Positions 1-11,905 of a stretch of 64,000 nt of DNA are shown one piece after another. A program made the translations under genes and the position numbers. Under the pieces are notes generated by a model. That model was not told where the DNA came from. It was given only the letters and a program-made list of their open reading frames with translations, and made no database searches. How positions within the stretch are numbered: position 1 is the first letter of the stretch; the number at the start of each line of letters is the position of its first letter. This DNA comes from Taudactylus pleione (taxonomy: Eukaryota > Chordata > Amphibia > Anura > Myobatrachidae). Where the stretch lies: assembly GCA_031769625.1 (NCBI GenBank), contig JAUIMM010001418.1, positions 844,034 through 908,033 of the forward strand, in the 5' to 3' direction.

Positions 1-65
1 CTGTGTGCTCCTGAATCTGTATATGGAGACTGCGCTGACTAATGTGATAGGTGACACCTGTATAT
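1..65. repeat. Example of the 65-bp monomer (one G lost from GGG)
   Basis: The run GGG at unit positions 25-27 is GG here, giving a 65-bp unit. The same one-base loss recurs in many places, for example around 820, 1,605, 1,665, 18,430, 22,800, 36,490, 40,345 and 43,800, and often between 45,480 and 60,150. Because it shifts the minus-strand frame, it moves the apparent open frame from one 22-residue repeat to another. Some recurrences are copies carried by larger duplications (1, 22,778, 36,473 and 43,776); others may be independent losses in the G run. Confidence 0.9.
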
Positions 66-131
66 CTGTGTGCTCCTGACTCTGTATATAGGAGACTGCG
101 CTGAGTAATGTGATATGTGACACCTGTATAT

Positions 132-197
132 CTGTGTGCTCCTGAGTCTGTATATGGGAGACTGCGCTGAGTAATGTGATATGTGACACCTGTATAT
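132..197. repeat. Reference 66-bp consensus monomer
   Basis: This copy matches the most frequent base at every position as far as I can judge by eye. Landmarks by unit position: direct repeat CTGAGT at 11-16 and 36-41; dyad AGTCT (14-18) and AGACT (28-32) around a 9-base loop; GGG at 25-27; the only CpG at 34-35; direct repeat TGTGA at 44-48 and 51-55; GATAT (47-51) and ATATC (63 to position 1 of the next unit) forming a second dyad; an E-box-like CACCTG at 56-61. The plus strand carries stops TGA at 37-39, TAA at 41-43 and TGA at 12-14, one in each frame. The minus strand has none. Confidence 0.93.
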
Positions 198-1186
198 CTG
201 TGTGGTCCTGAGTCTGTATATGGGAGACTGCGCTGAGTAATGTGATATGTGACACCTGTATATCTGTGTGCTCCTGAGTCTGTATATGGGAGACTGCGCT
301 GAGTAATGTGATAGGTGACACCTGTATATATGTGTGCACCTGAGTCTGTATATGGGAGACTGCGCTGAGTAATGTGATAGGTGACACCTGTATATCTGTG
401 TGCTCCTGAGTCTGTATATGGGAGACTGCGCTGAGTAATGTGATATGTGTCACCTGTATAACTGTGTGCTCCTGAGTCTGTATATGGGAGACTGCGCTGA
501 GTAATGTGATGTGTGACACCTGTATATCTGTGTGCTCCTGAGTCTGTATATGGGAGACTGCGCTGAGTAATGTGATGTGTGACACCTGTATATCTGTGTG
601 CTCCTGAGTCTGTATATGGGAGACTGCGCTGAGTAATGTGATGTGTGACACATGTATATCTGTGTGCTCATGAGTCTGTATATGGGAGACTGCGCTGAGT
701 AATGTGATATGTGACACATGTATATCTGTGTGCTCATGAGTCTGTATATGGGAGACTGCGCTGAGTAATGTGATATGTGACACATGTATATCTGTGTGCT
801 CCTGAGACTGTATATGGAGACTGCGCTGAGTAATGTGATATGTGACACCTGTATATCTGTGTGCTCCTGAGTCTGTATATGGGAGACTGCGCTGAGTAAT
901 GTGATATGTGACACCTGTATATCTGTGTGCTCCTGAGTCTGTATATGGGAGACTGTGCTGAGTAATGTGATATATGACAACTGTATATCTGTGTGCCCCT
1001 GAGTCTGTATATGGGAGACTGTGCTGAGTAATGTGATATGTGACACCGGTATATCTGTGTGCTCATGAGTCTGTATATGGGAGACTGCGCTGAGTAATGT
1101 GTTATGTGACACCGGTATATCTGTGTGCTCCTGAGTCTGTATATGGGAGACTGAGCTGAGTAATGTGATATGTGACACCTGTATAT

Positions 1187-1245
1187 CTGTGTGCTCATGA
1201 GTCTGTATATGAGAGACTGCGCTGAGTAATGTGACACCTGTATAT
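1187..1245. repeat. Example of the 59-bp monomer, CACCTG type
   Basis: Seven bases are missing between the two TGTGA direct repeats (unit positions 44-48 and 51-55), which fuse into one. This is the signature of replication slippage or exchange between short direct repeats. The deletion removes the GATAT arm of the second dyad. Similar units occur around 7,870, 8,195, 8,250, 17,875, 18,205, 22,050 and 25,255, and are frequent to the right of 45 kb, where a related form reads TATTGTGAC. Confidence 0.92.
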
Positions 1246-1440
1246 CTGTGTGCTCCTGAGTCTGTATATGGGAGACAGTGCTGAGTAATGTGATATGTGA
1301 CACCTGTATATCTGTGTACACCTGAGTCTGTATATGGGAGACTGCGTTGAGTAATGTGATGTGTGACACCTGTATATCTGTGTGCTCCTGAGTCTGTATA
1401 TGGGAGACTGCGCTGAGTAATGTGATATGTGACACCTGTG

Positions 1441-2576
1441 TATCTGTGTGCCCCTAAGTCTGTATATGGGAGACTGCGCTGAGTAATGTGATGAGTGACA
1501 CCTGTATATCTGTGTGCTCCTGAGTCTGTATATGGGAGATTGCGCTGAGTAATGTGATGAGTGACACCTGTATATCTGTGTGCTCCTGAGTCTGTATATG
1601 GAGACTGCGCTGAGTAATGTGATATGTGACACCTGTATATCTGTGTGCTCCTGAGTCTGTATATGGAGACTGCGCTGAGTAATGTGATATGTGACACCAG
1701 GAATATCTGTGTGCTCCTGAGTCTGTATATGGAGACTGCGCTGAGTAATGTGATGTGTGACACCTGTATATCTGTGTGCTCCTGAGTCTGTATATGGGAG
1801 ACTGCGTTGAGTAATGTGATGTGTGACACCTGTATATCTGTGTGCTCCTGAGTCTGTATATAGGAGACTGTGCTGAGTAATGTGATATGTGACACCTGTA
1901 TATCTGTGTGCTCCTGAGTCTGTATATGGAGACTGTGCTGAGTGATGTGATATGTGACACCTGTATATCTGTGTGCTCCTGAGTCTGTATATGGGAGACT
2001 GCGCTGAGTAATGTGATATGTGACACCTGTATATCTGTGTGCTCCTGAGTCTGTATATAGGAGACTGCGCTGAGTAATGTGATATGTGACACCTGTATAT
2101 CTGTGTGCTCCTGAGTCTATATATGGGAGACTGCGCTGAGTAATGTGATATGTGACACCTGTATATATGTGTGCTCCTGAGTCTGTATATGGGAGACTGC
2201 GCTGAGTAATGTGATATGTGACACCTGTATATCTGTGTGCTCCTGAGTCTGTATATAGGAGACTGCGCTGAGTAATGTGATATGTGACACCTGTATATCT
2301 GTGTGCTCCTGAGTCTGTATATGGGAGACTGCACTGAGTAATGTGATATGTGACACCTGTATATCTGTGTGCTCCTGAGTCTGTATATGGGAGACAGCGC
2401 TGAGTAATGTGATATGTGACACCTGTATATCTGTGTGCTCCTGAGTCTGTATATAGGAGACAGCGCTGAGTAATGTGATATGTGACACCTGTATATCTGT
2501 GTGCTCCTGAGTCTGTATATAGGAGACTGCGCTGAGTAATGTGATATGTGACACCTGTATATCTGTGTGCTCCTGA
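1441..2576. repeat. Mixed monomers between higher-order blocks
   Basis: This stretch holds ordinary 65- and 66-bp units and no gene. Local markers include GATGAGTGAC near 1,490 and 1,555, a GACACCAGGAATATC monomer near 1,690, and a GTCTATATATG monomer at about 2,115 that recurs at 2,577, 462 bp later (seven 66-bp units). I could not place a clean long-range partner for the 1,441-2,100 part. Confidence 0.75.
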
Positions 2577-5500
2577 GTCTATATATGGGAGACTGCGCTG
2601 AGTAATGTGATATGTGACACCTGTATATCTGTGTGCTCCTGAGTCTGTATATGGAAGACTACACTGAGTAATGTGATATATGACACCTGTATATCTGTGT
2701 GCTCCTGAGTCTGTATATAGGACACTGCGCTGATTAATGTGACAGCTGTATATCTGTGTGCTCCTGAGTCTGTATATGGGAGACTGCGCTGAGTAATGTG
2801 ATATGTGACACCTGTATATCTGTGTGCTCCTGAGTCTGTATATAGGAGACTGCGCTGACTAATGTGATATGCGACACCTGTATATCTGTGTGCTCCTGAG
2901 TCTGCATATAGGAGACTGCGCTGAGTAATGGGATATGTGACCCCTGTATATCTGTGTGCTCCTGAGTCTGTATATGGGAGACTGCGCTGAGTAATGTGAT
3001 ATGTGACACCTGTATATCTGTGTGCTCCTGAGTCTGTATATGGAAGACTGCGCTGAGTAATGTGATATGTGACACCTGTATATCTGTGTGCTCCTGAGTC
3101 TGTATATGGGAGACTTCGCTGAGTAATGTGATATGTGACACCTGTATATCTGTGTGCTCCTGAGTCTGTATATGGGAGACTTCGCTGAGTAATGTGATAT
3201 GTGACACCTGTATATCTGTGTGCTCCTGACTCTGTATATAGGAGACTGTGCTGAGTAATGTGACAGCTGTATATCTGTGTGCTCCTGAGTCTGTATATGG
3301 GAGACTGCGCTGAGTAATGTGATATGTGACACCTGTATATCTGTGTGCTCCTGAGTCTATATATGGGAGACTGCGCTGAGTAATGTGATATGTGACACCT
3401 GTATATCTGTGTGCTCCTGAGTCTGTATATAGGAGACTGCGCTGAGTAATGTGATATGTGACACCTGTATATCTGTGTGCTCCTGAGTCTGTATATGGGA
3501 GACTGCACTGAGTGATGTGATATGTGACACCTGTATATCTGTGTGCTCCTGAGTCTGTATATGGGAGACAGCGCTGAGTAATGTGATATGTGACACCTGT
3601 ATATCTGTGTGCTCCTGAGTCTGTATATAGGAGACAGCGCTGAGTAATGTGATATGTGACACCTGTATATCTGTGTGCTCCTGAGTCTGTATATAGGAGA
3701 CTGCGCTGAGTAATGTGATATGTGACACCTGTATATCTGTGTGCTCCTGAGTCTATATATGGGAGACTGCGCTGAGTAATGTGATATGTGACACCTGTAT
3801 ATCTGTGTGCTCCTGAGTCTGTATATGGGAGACTACGCTGAGTAATGTGATATATGACACCTGTATATCTGTGTGCTCCTGAGTCTGTATATAGGACACT
3901 GCGCTGAGTAATGTGACAGCTGTATATCTGTGTGCTCCTGAGTCTGTATATGGGAGACTGCGCTGAGTAATGTGATATGTGACACCTGTATATCTGTGTG
4001 CTCCTGAGTCTGTATATAGGAGACTGCGCTGACTAATGTGATATGCGACACCTGTATATCTGTGTGCTCCTGAGTCTGCATATAGGAGACTGCGCTGAGT
4101 AATGGGATATGTGACCCCTGTATATCTGTGTGCTCCTGAGTCTGTATATGGGAGACTGCGCTGAGTAATGTGATATGTGACACCTGTATATCTGTGTGCT
4201 CCTGAGTCTGTATATGGAAGACTGCGCTGAGTAATCTGATATGTGACACCTGTATATCTGTGTGCTCCTGAGTCTGTATATGGGAGACTTCGCTGAGTAA
4301 TGTGATATGTGACACCTGTATATCTGTGTGCTCCTGAGTCTGTATATGGGAGACTTCGCTGAGTAATGTGATATGTGACACCTGTATATCTGTGTGCTCC
4401 TGAGTCTGTATATAGGAGACTGCGCTGAGTAATGTGATATGTGACACCTGTATATCTGTGTGCTCCTCAGTCTGTATATGGGAGACTGCGCTGAGTAATG
4501 TGACAGCTGTATATCTGTGTGCTCCTGAGTCTGTTTATGGGAGACTGCGCTGAGTAATGTGAGAGCTGTATATCTGTGTGCTCCTGACTCTGTATATAGG
4601 AGACTGTGCTGTGTAATGTGACAGCTGTATATCTGTGTGCTCCTGAGTCTGTATATGGGAGCCTGCGCTGAGTAATGTGATATGTGACACCTGTATATCT
4701 GTGTGCTCCTGAGTCTGTATATAGGAGACTGCGCTGAGTAATGTGATATGTGACACCTGTATATCTGTGTGCTCCTGAGTCTGTATATGGGAGACTGCGC
4801 TGAGTAATGGGATATGTGACCCCTGTATATCTGTGTGCTCCTGAGTCTGTATATGGGAGACTGCGCTGAGTAATGTGATATGTGACACCTGTGTACCTGT
4901 GTGCTCCTGAGTCTGTATATGGGAGACTGCGCTGAGTAATGTGATATGTGACACCTGTATATCTGTGTGCTCTTGAGTCTGTATATAGGAGACTGCGCTG
5001 AGTAATGTGATATGTGACACCTGTATATCTGTGTGCTCCTGAGTCTATATATGGGAGACTGCGCTGAGTAATGTGATATGTGACACCTGTATATCTGTGT
5101 GCTCCTGAGTCTGTATATGGGAGACTGCGCTGAGTAATGTGATATGTGACACCTGTATATCTGTGTGCTCCTGAGTCTGTATATAGGAGCCAGCGCTGAG
5201 TAATGTGACAGCTGTATATCTGTGTGCTCCTGAGTCTGTATATGGGAGACTGCGCTGAGTAATGTGATATGTGACACCTGTATATCTGTGTGCTCCTGAG
5301 TCTGTATATAGGAGACTGCGCTGACTAATGTGATATGCGACACCTGTATATCTGTGTGCTCCTGAGTCTGCATATAGGAGACTGCGCTGAGTAATGGGAT
5401 ATGTGACCCCTGTATATCTGTGTGCTCCTGAGTCTGTATATGGGAGACTGCGCTGAGTAATGTGATATGTGACACCTGTATATCTGTGTGCTCCTGAGTC

Positions 5501-6402
5501 TGTATATGGAAGACTGCGCTGAGTAATGTGATATGTGACACCTGTATATCTGTGTGCTCCTGAGTCTGTATATGGGAGACTTCGCTGAGTAATGTGATAT
5601 GTGACACCTGTATATCTGTGTGCTCCTGAGTCTGTATATGGGAGACTTCGCTGAGTAATGTGATATGTGACACCTGTATATCTGTGTGCTCCTGAGTCTG
5701 TATATAGGAGACTGCGCTGAGTAATGTGATATGTGACACCTGTATATCTGTGTGCTCCTCAGTCTGTATATGGGAGACTGCGCTGAGTAATGTGACAGCT
5801 GTATATCTGTGTGCTCCTGAGTCTGTATATGGGAGACTGCGCTGAGTAATGTGATATGTGACACCTGTATATCTGTGTGCTCCTGAGTCTGTATATAGGA
5901 GACAGCGCTGAGTAATGTGATATGTGACACCTGTATATCTGTGTGCTCCTGAGTCTGTATATAGGAGACTGCGCTGAGTAATGGGATATGTGACCCCTGT
6001 ATATCTGTGTGCTCCTGAGTCTGTTTATGGGAGACTGCGCTGAGTAATGTGAGAGCTGTATATCTGTGTGCTCCTGACTCTGTATATAGGAGACTGTGCT
6101 GAGTAATGTGACAGCTGTATATCTGTGTGCTCCTGAGTCTGTATATGGGAGACTGCACTGAGTAATGTGATATGTGACACCTGTATATCCGTGTGCTCCT
6201 GAGTCTGTATATAGGAGACAGCGCTGAGTAATGTGATATGTGACACCTGTATATCTGTGTGCTCCTGAGTCTGTATATAGGAGACTGCGCTGACTAATGT
6301 GATATGCGACACCTGTATATCTGTGTGCTCCTGAGTCTGCATATGGGAGACTGCGCTGAGTAATGTGATATGTGACCCCTGTATATCTGTGTGCTCCTGA
6401 GT
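2577..6402. repeat. Successive ~1.0-1.3 kb higher-order copies
   Basis: Two marker monomers recur in step. GTCTATATATG lies at 2,577, 3,355, 3,751 and 5,043. GATATGCGAC lies at 2,866, 4,040, 5,332 and 6,301. The shared spacings are 1,174 bp and 1,292 bp for both markers, then 969 bp for the second. These lengths fit whole numbers of units, for example 16x66 plus 2x59, 16x66 plus 4x59, and 12x66 plus 3x59, though such sums are not unique. The 1,174 and 1,292 copies would then differ by two 59-bp units. A GGGATATGTGACCCC monomer and a pair of ACTTCGCTG monomers travel with the block. No gene is present. Confidence 0.82.
2695..2753. repeat. Example of the 59-bp monomer, CAGCTG type
   Basis: This has the same 7-bp loss as the CACCTG-type 59-bp unit, but the following hexamer is CAGCTG, the palindromic E-box. 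This subtype is concentrated between about 2.7 and 20.5 kb, and again at about 27.2-34.1 kb and 41.3-41.4 kb, in copies of the same higher-order blocks. Examples are near 3,260, 3,915, 4,500, 5,210, 8,640, 9,228, 9,950, 10,335, 19,500 and 20,410. It is a useful subfamily marker. Confidence 0.9.
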
Positions 6403-7032
6403 CTGTTTATGGGAGACTGCGCTGAGTAATGTGAGAGCTGTATATCTGTGTGCTCCTGACTCTGTATATTGGAGACTGTGCTGAGTAATGTGACAGCTGT
6501 AAATCTGTGTGCTCCTGAGTCTCTATATGGGAGCCTGCGCTGAGTAATGTGATATGTGACACCTGTATATCTGTGTGCTCCTGAGTCTGTATATAGGAGA
6601 CTGCGCTGAGTAATGTGATATGTGACACCTGTATATCTGTGTGCTCCTGAGTCTGTATATGGGAGACTGCGCTGAGTAATGGGATATGTGACCCCTGTAT
6701 ATCTGTGTGCTCCTGAGTCTGTATATGGGAGACTGCGCTGAGTAATGTGATATGTGACACCTGTGTACCTGTGTGCTCCTGAGTCTGTATATGGGAGACT
6801 GCGCTGAGTAATGTGATATGTGACACCTGTATATCTGTGTGCTCCTGAGTCTGTATATGGGAGACTGCGCTGAGTAATGTGATATGTGACACCTGTATAT
6901 CTGGGTGCTCCTGAGTCTGTATATGGGAGACTGCACTGAGTAATGTGATATGTGACACCTGTATATCTGTGTGCTCCTGAGTCTGTATATGGGAGACTGC
7001 GCTGAGTAATGTGATATGTGACACCTGTATAT
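6403..7032. repeat. Segment preceding the 4,873-bp block, partly repeated at ~25.3 kb
   Basis: It starts at a CTGTTTATG monomer also seen at 4,531 and 6,021. The CTGTGTACC monomer at 6,761 matches one at 25,328 with the offset (18,567) that relates the 7,033 block to the 25,600 block. The copy at 25.3 kb therefore extends further left than the copy at 11.9 kb does. Only satellite units are present. Confidence 0.75.
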
Positions 7033-8654
7033 CTGTGTGCTCCTGAGTCTGTATATGGGAGACTGCGCTGAGTAATGTGATATGTGACACCTGTATATCT
7101 GTGTGCTCCTGAGTCTGTATATGGGAGACTGTGCTGAGTAATGTGATATGTGACACCTGTATATCTGTGTGCTCCTAAGTCTGTATATAGGAGACTGTGC
7201 TGAGTAATGTGAAAAGTGACACCTGTATATCTGTGTGCTCCTGAGTCTGTATATGGGAGATTGCGCTGAGTAATATGATATGTGACACCTGTATATCTGT
7301 GTGCTCCTGAGTCTGTATATAGGAGACTGTGTTGAGTAATGTGATATGTGACACCTGTATATCTGTGTGCTCCTGAGTCTGTATATAGGAGACTGTGCTG
7401 AGTAATGTGATATGTGACACCTGTATATCTGTGTGCTCCTGAGCCTGTATATGGGAGACTGCGCTTAGTAATGTGATATGTGACACCTGTATATCTGTGT
7501 GCTCCTGAGTCTGTATATAGGAGACTGCGCTGAGTAATGTGGTATGTGACACCTGTATATCTGTGTGCTCCTGAGTCTGTATATGTTAGAATGTGCTGAG
7601 TAATGTGATATGTGACACCTGTATATCTGTCTCCTCCTGACTCTGTATATGGGAGACTGAGCTGAGTAATGTGATATGTGACACCTGTATATCTGTGTGC
7701 TCCAGACTCTGTATATGGGAGGCTGCGCTAAGTAATGTGATATGTGACAACTGTATATCTGTGTGCCCCTGAGTCTGTGTATGGGAGACTGTGCTGAGTA
7801 ATGTGATATGTGACACCTGTATATCTGTGTGCTCCTGAGTCTGTATAGGGGAGACTGCGCTGAGTAATGTGACACCTGTATATCTGTGTGCTCCTGAATC
7901 TGTATATGGGAGACTGTGCTGAGTAATGTGATATGTGACACCTGTATATCTGTGTGCTCCTGAGTCTGTATATGGGAGATTGTGCTGAGTAATGTGATAT
8001 GTGACACCTGTATATCTGTGTGCTCCTGATTCTGTATATGGGAGACTGCGCTGAGTAATGTGATATGTGACACCTGTATATCTGTGTGCTCATCAGTCTG
8101 TATATGGGAGACTGTGCTGAGTAATGTGATATGTGACACCTGTATATCTGTGTGCTCCTGAGTCTGTATATGGGAGACTGCGCTGAGTAATGTGACACCT
8201 GTATATCTGTGTGCTCCTGAGTCTGTATATGGGAGACTGCACTGAGTAATGTGACACCTGTATATCTGTGTGCTCCTGAGTCTGTATATGGGAGACTGTG
8301 CTGAGTAATGTGATAGGTGACTCCTGTATCTCTGTGTACTCCTGAGTCTGTATATGAGAGACTGCGTTGAGTAATGTGATGTGTGACACCTGTATATCTG
8401 TGTGCTCCTGAGTCTGTATATGGGAGACTGCGCTGAGTAATGTAATACGTGACACCTGTATATCTGTGTGCTCCTGAGACAGTATATGGGAGACTGCGCT
8501 GAGTAATGTGATATGTGACACCTGTATATCTGTGTGCTCCTGAGTCTGTATATGGGAGACTGCGCTGAGTAATGTGATAGGTGACACCTGTATATCTGTG
8601 TGCTCCTGAGTCTGTATATAGGACACTGCGCTGAGTAATGTGACAGCTGTATAT

Positions 8655-9828
8655 CTGTGTGCTCCTGAGTCTGTATATGGGAGACTGCGCTGAGTAATGT
8701 GATATGTGACACCTGTATATCTGTGTGCTCCTGAGTCTGTATATAGGAGACTGCGCTGACTAATGTGATATGCGACACCTGTATATCTGTGTGCTCCTGA
8801 GTCTGCATTTGGGAGACTGCGCTGAGTAATGGGATATGTGACCCCTGTATATCTGTGTGCTCCTGAGTCTGTACATGGGAGACTGCGCTGAGTAATATGA
8901 TAGGTGACACCTGTATATCTGTGTGCTCCTGAGTCTGTATATGGGAGACTGCGCTGTGTAATATGATAGGTGACACCTGTATATCTGTGTGCTCCTGAGT
9001 CTGTATATGGGAGACTGTGCTGAGTAATGTGATATGTGACACATGTATATCTGTGTGCTCCTGAGTCTGTATATAGGAGACAGCGCTGAGTAATGTGATA
9101 TGTGACACCTGTATATCTGTGTGCTCCTGAGTCTGTATATAGGAGACAGCGCTGAGTAATGTGATATGTGACACCTGTATATCTGTGTGCTCCTGAGTCT
9201 GAATATAGGAGACTGCGCTGAGTAATGTGACAGCTGTATATCTGTGTGCTCCTGAGTCTGTATATGGGAGACTGCGCTGAGTAATGTGATATGTGACACC
9301 TGTATATCTGTGTGCTCCTGAGTCTGTATATAGGAGACTGCGCTGACTAATGTGATATGCGACACCTGTATATCTGTGTGCTCCTGAGTCTGCATATGGG
9401 AGACTGCGCTGAGTAATGGGATATGTGACCCCTGTATATCTGTGTGCTCCTGAGTCTGTATATGGGAGACTGCGCTGAGTAATATGATAGGTGACACCTG
9501 TATATCTGTGTGCTCCTGAGTCTGTATATGGGAGACTGCGCTGTGTAATATGATAGGTGACACCTGTATATCTGTGTGCTCCTGAGTCTGTATATGGGAG
9601 ACTGTGCTGAGTAATGTGATATGTGACACATGTATATCTGTGTGCTCCTGAGTCTGTATATAGGAGACAGCGCTGAGTAATGTGATATGTGACACCTGTA
9701 TATCTGTGTGCTCCTGAGTCTGTATATAGGAGACAGCGCTGAGTAATGTGATATGTGACACCTGTATATCTGTGTGCTCCTGAGTCTGTATATAGGAGAC
9801 TGCGCTGAGTAATGTGATATGTGACACC
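8655..9828. repeat. 587-bp tandem duplication inside the block
   Basis: 8,655-9,241 and 9,242-9,828 are near-identical. The TGACAGCT monomer at 8,641 recurs at 9,228, and GATATGCGAC at 8,767 recurs at 9,354. The length equals eight 66-bp units plus one 59-bp unit, so the exchange was in monomer register. Small differences remain (CATTTGG against CATATGG; GAATAT near 9,190). The pair is copied in the blocks at about 13.5-14.7 kb and 27.2-28.4 kb. Confidence 0.85.
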
Positions 9829-11061
9829 TGTATATCTGTGTGCTCCTGAGTCTGTATATGGGAGACTACGCTGAGTAATGTGATATATGACACCTGTATA
9901 TCTGTGTGCTCCTGAGTCTGTATATAGGACACTGCGCTGAGTAATGTGACAGCTGTATATCTGTGTGCTCCTGAGTCTGTATATGGAAGACTGCGCTGAG
10001 TAATGTGATATGTGACACCTGTATATCTGTGTGCTCCTGAGTCTGTATATGGGAGACTTCGCTGAGTAATGTGATATGTGACACCTGTATATCTGTGTGC
10101 TCCTGAGTCTGTATATGGGAGACTTCGCTGAGTAATGTGATATGTGACACCTGTATATCTGTGTGCTCCTGAGTCTGTATATAGGAGACTGCGCTGAGTA
10201 ATGTGATATGTGACACCTGTATATCTGTGTGCCCCTGAGTCTGTATATGGGAGATTGCGCTGAGTAATGTGATATGTGACACCTGTATATCTGTGTGCTC
10301 CTCAGTCTGTATATGGGAGACTGCGCTGAGTAATGTGACAGCTGTATATCTGTGTGCTCCTGAGTCTGTATATGGGAGACTGCGCTGAGTAATGTGATAT
10401 GTGACACCTGTATATCTGTGTGCTCCTGAGTCTGTATATAGGAGACTGCGCTGAGTAATGTGATATGTGACACCTGTATATCTGTGTGCTCCTGAGTCTG
10501 TATATGGGAGACTACACTGAGTAATGTGATATATGACACCTGTATATCTGTGTGCTCCTGAGTCTGTATATAGGACACTGCGCTGAGTAATGTGACAGCT
10601 GTATATCTGTGTGCTCCTGAGTCTGTATATGGAAGACTGCGCTGAGTAATGTGATATGTGACACCTGTATATCTGTGTGCTCCTGAGTCTGTATATGGGA
10701 GACTTCGCTGAGTAATGTGATATGTGACACCTGTATATCTGTGTGCTCCTGAGTCTGTATATGGGAGACTTCGCTGAGTAATGTGATATGTGACACCTGT
10801 ATATCTGTGTGCTCCTGAGTCTGTATATAGGAGACTGCGCTGAGTAATGTGATATGTGACACCTGTATATCTGTGTGCCCCTGAGTCTGTATATGGGAGA
10901 TTGCGCTGAGTAATGTGATATGTGACACCTGTATATCTGTGTGCTCCTCAGTCTGTATATGGGAGACTGCGCTGAGTAATGTGACAGCTATATATCTGTG
11001 TGCTCCTGAGTCTGTATATGGGAGACTGCGCTGAGTAATGTGATATGTGATACCTGTATAT
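9770..11061. repeat. 646-bp tandem duplication inside the block
   Basis: 9,770-10,415 and 10,416-11,061 match unit by unit. Each has a GATATATGAC monomer, a GGACACTGCG 59-bp unit, a pair of ACTTCGCTG monomers, a GCCCCTGAG unit with AGATTGCG, and a CTCCTCAGTC unit. The length equals eight 66-bp plus two 59-bp units. The one clear difference near the start is CTACGCTG against CTACACTG, again a CpG transition. The pair recurs at about 14.6-15.9 kb and 28.3-29.6 kb. Confidence 0.85.
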
Positions 11062-11905
11062 CTGTGTGCTCCTGAGTCTGTATATAGGAGACAGCGCTGA
11101 GTAATGTGATATGTGACACCTGTATATCTGTGTGCTCCTGAGTCTGTATATGGAAGACTGCGCTGAGTAATGTGATATGTGACACCTGTATATCTGTGTG
11201 CTCCTGAGTCTGTATATGGGAGACTTCGCTGAGTAATGTGATATGTGACACCTGTATATCTGTGTGCTCATCAGTCTGTATATGGGAGACTGTGCTGAGT
11301 AATGTGATATGTGACACGTGTATATCTGTGTGCTCCTGAGTCTGTATATGGGAGACTGCGCTGAGTAATGTGAGAGCTGTATATCTGTGTGCTCCGGACT
11401 CTGTATATAGGAGACTGTGCTGAGTAATGTGACAGCTGTATATCTGTGTGCTCCTGAGTCTGTATATGGGAGACTGCCCTGAGTAATGTGATATGTGACA
11501 CCTGTATATCTGTGTGCTCCTGAGTCTGTATATAGGAGACTGCGCTGAGTAATGTGATATGTGACACCTGTATATCTGTGTGCTCCTGAGTCTGTATATG
11601 GGAGACTGCACTGAGTAATGGGATATGTGACCCCTGTATATCTGTGTGCTCCTGAGTCTGTATATGGGAGACTGCACTGAGTAATGTGATATGTGACACC
11701 TGTGTACCTGTGTGCTCCTGAGTCTGTATATGGGAGACTGTGTTGAGTAATGTGATATGTGACACCTGTATATCTGTGTGCTCCTGAGTCTGTATATAGG
11801 AGACTGTGCTGAGTAATGTGATATGTGACACCTGTATATCTGTGTGCTCCTGAGCCTGTATATGGGAGACTGCGCTTAGTAATGTGATATGTGACACCTG
11901 TATAT

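Larger units (their letters stand above)
1..1440. repeat. Truncated higher-order block, copy of 43,776-45,215
   Basis: Diagnostic variants line up at a constant offset of 43,775 with the block at 43,776: the GTCACC change at 449 and 44,224, the GACAACTG change at 976 and 44,751, and GTACACC at 1,316 and 45,091. The same block starts at 22,778 and 36,473. A G-for-C change (GTGGTCC, near 205) and a GTGCACC monomer near 330 are shared by all copies. This copy carries more private changes than the others, such as ATGTG for ATATG near 645. The window begins inside the block. Confidence 0.85.
7033..11905. repeat. 4,873-bp higher-order block, first copy
   Basis: Markers at 7,033 (monomer start), 7,209 (GAAAAGTGAC), 7,627 (CTGTCTCCTC), 8,319 (GACTCCTGTATCTC), 8,767 and 9,354 (GATATGCGAC) all recur exactly 4,873 bp later. 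Across about 3.1 kb of conceptual minus-strand translation (7,465-10,578 against 12,338-15,451) I saw one difference, a CG to CA change at 8,231. The last part, 11,741-11,905, does not match the next copy but matches sequence 462 bp downstream (12,203-12,367), so the right junction was remodelled. Inside lie nested duplications of 587 bp and 646 bp. Confidence 0.88.

Noticed and set aside
132..197. TATA-like GTATATGG and CTGTATATC as promoter elements
   Set aside because: They are part of every monomer and have no associated initiator or gene; a repeated TATA-like string alone is not evidence for a promoter.
132..197. AP-1 or MAF-type site at CTGAGTAATG
   Set aside because: TGAGTAA departs from the TGAGTCA core. 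TGTGCTGAGTAA in CpG-decayed units is closer to a MAF half-site, but this looks like a by-product of C-to-T change and I cannot support binding.
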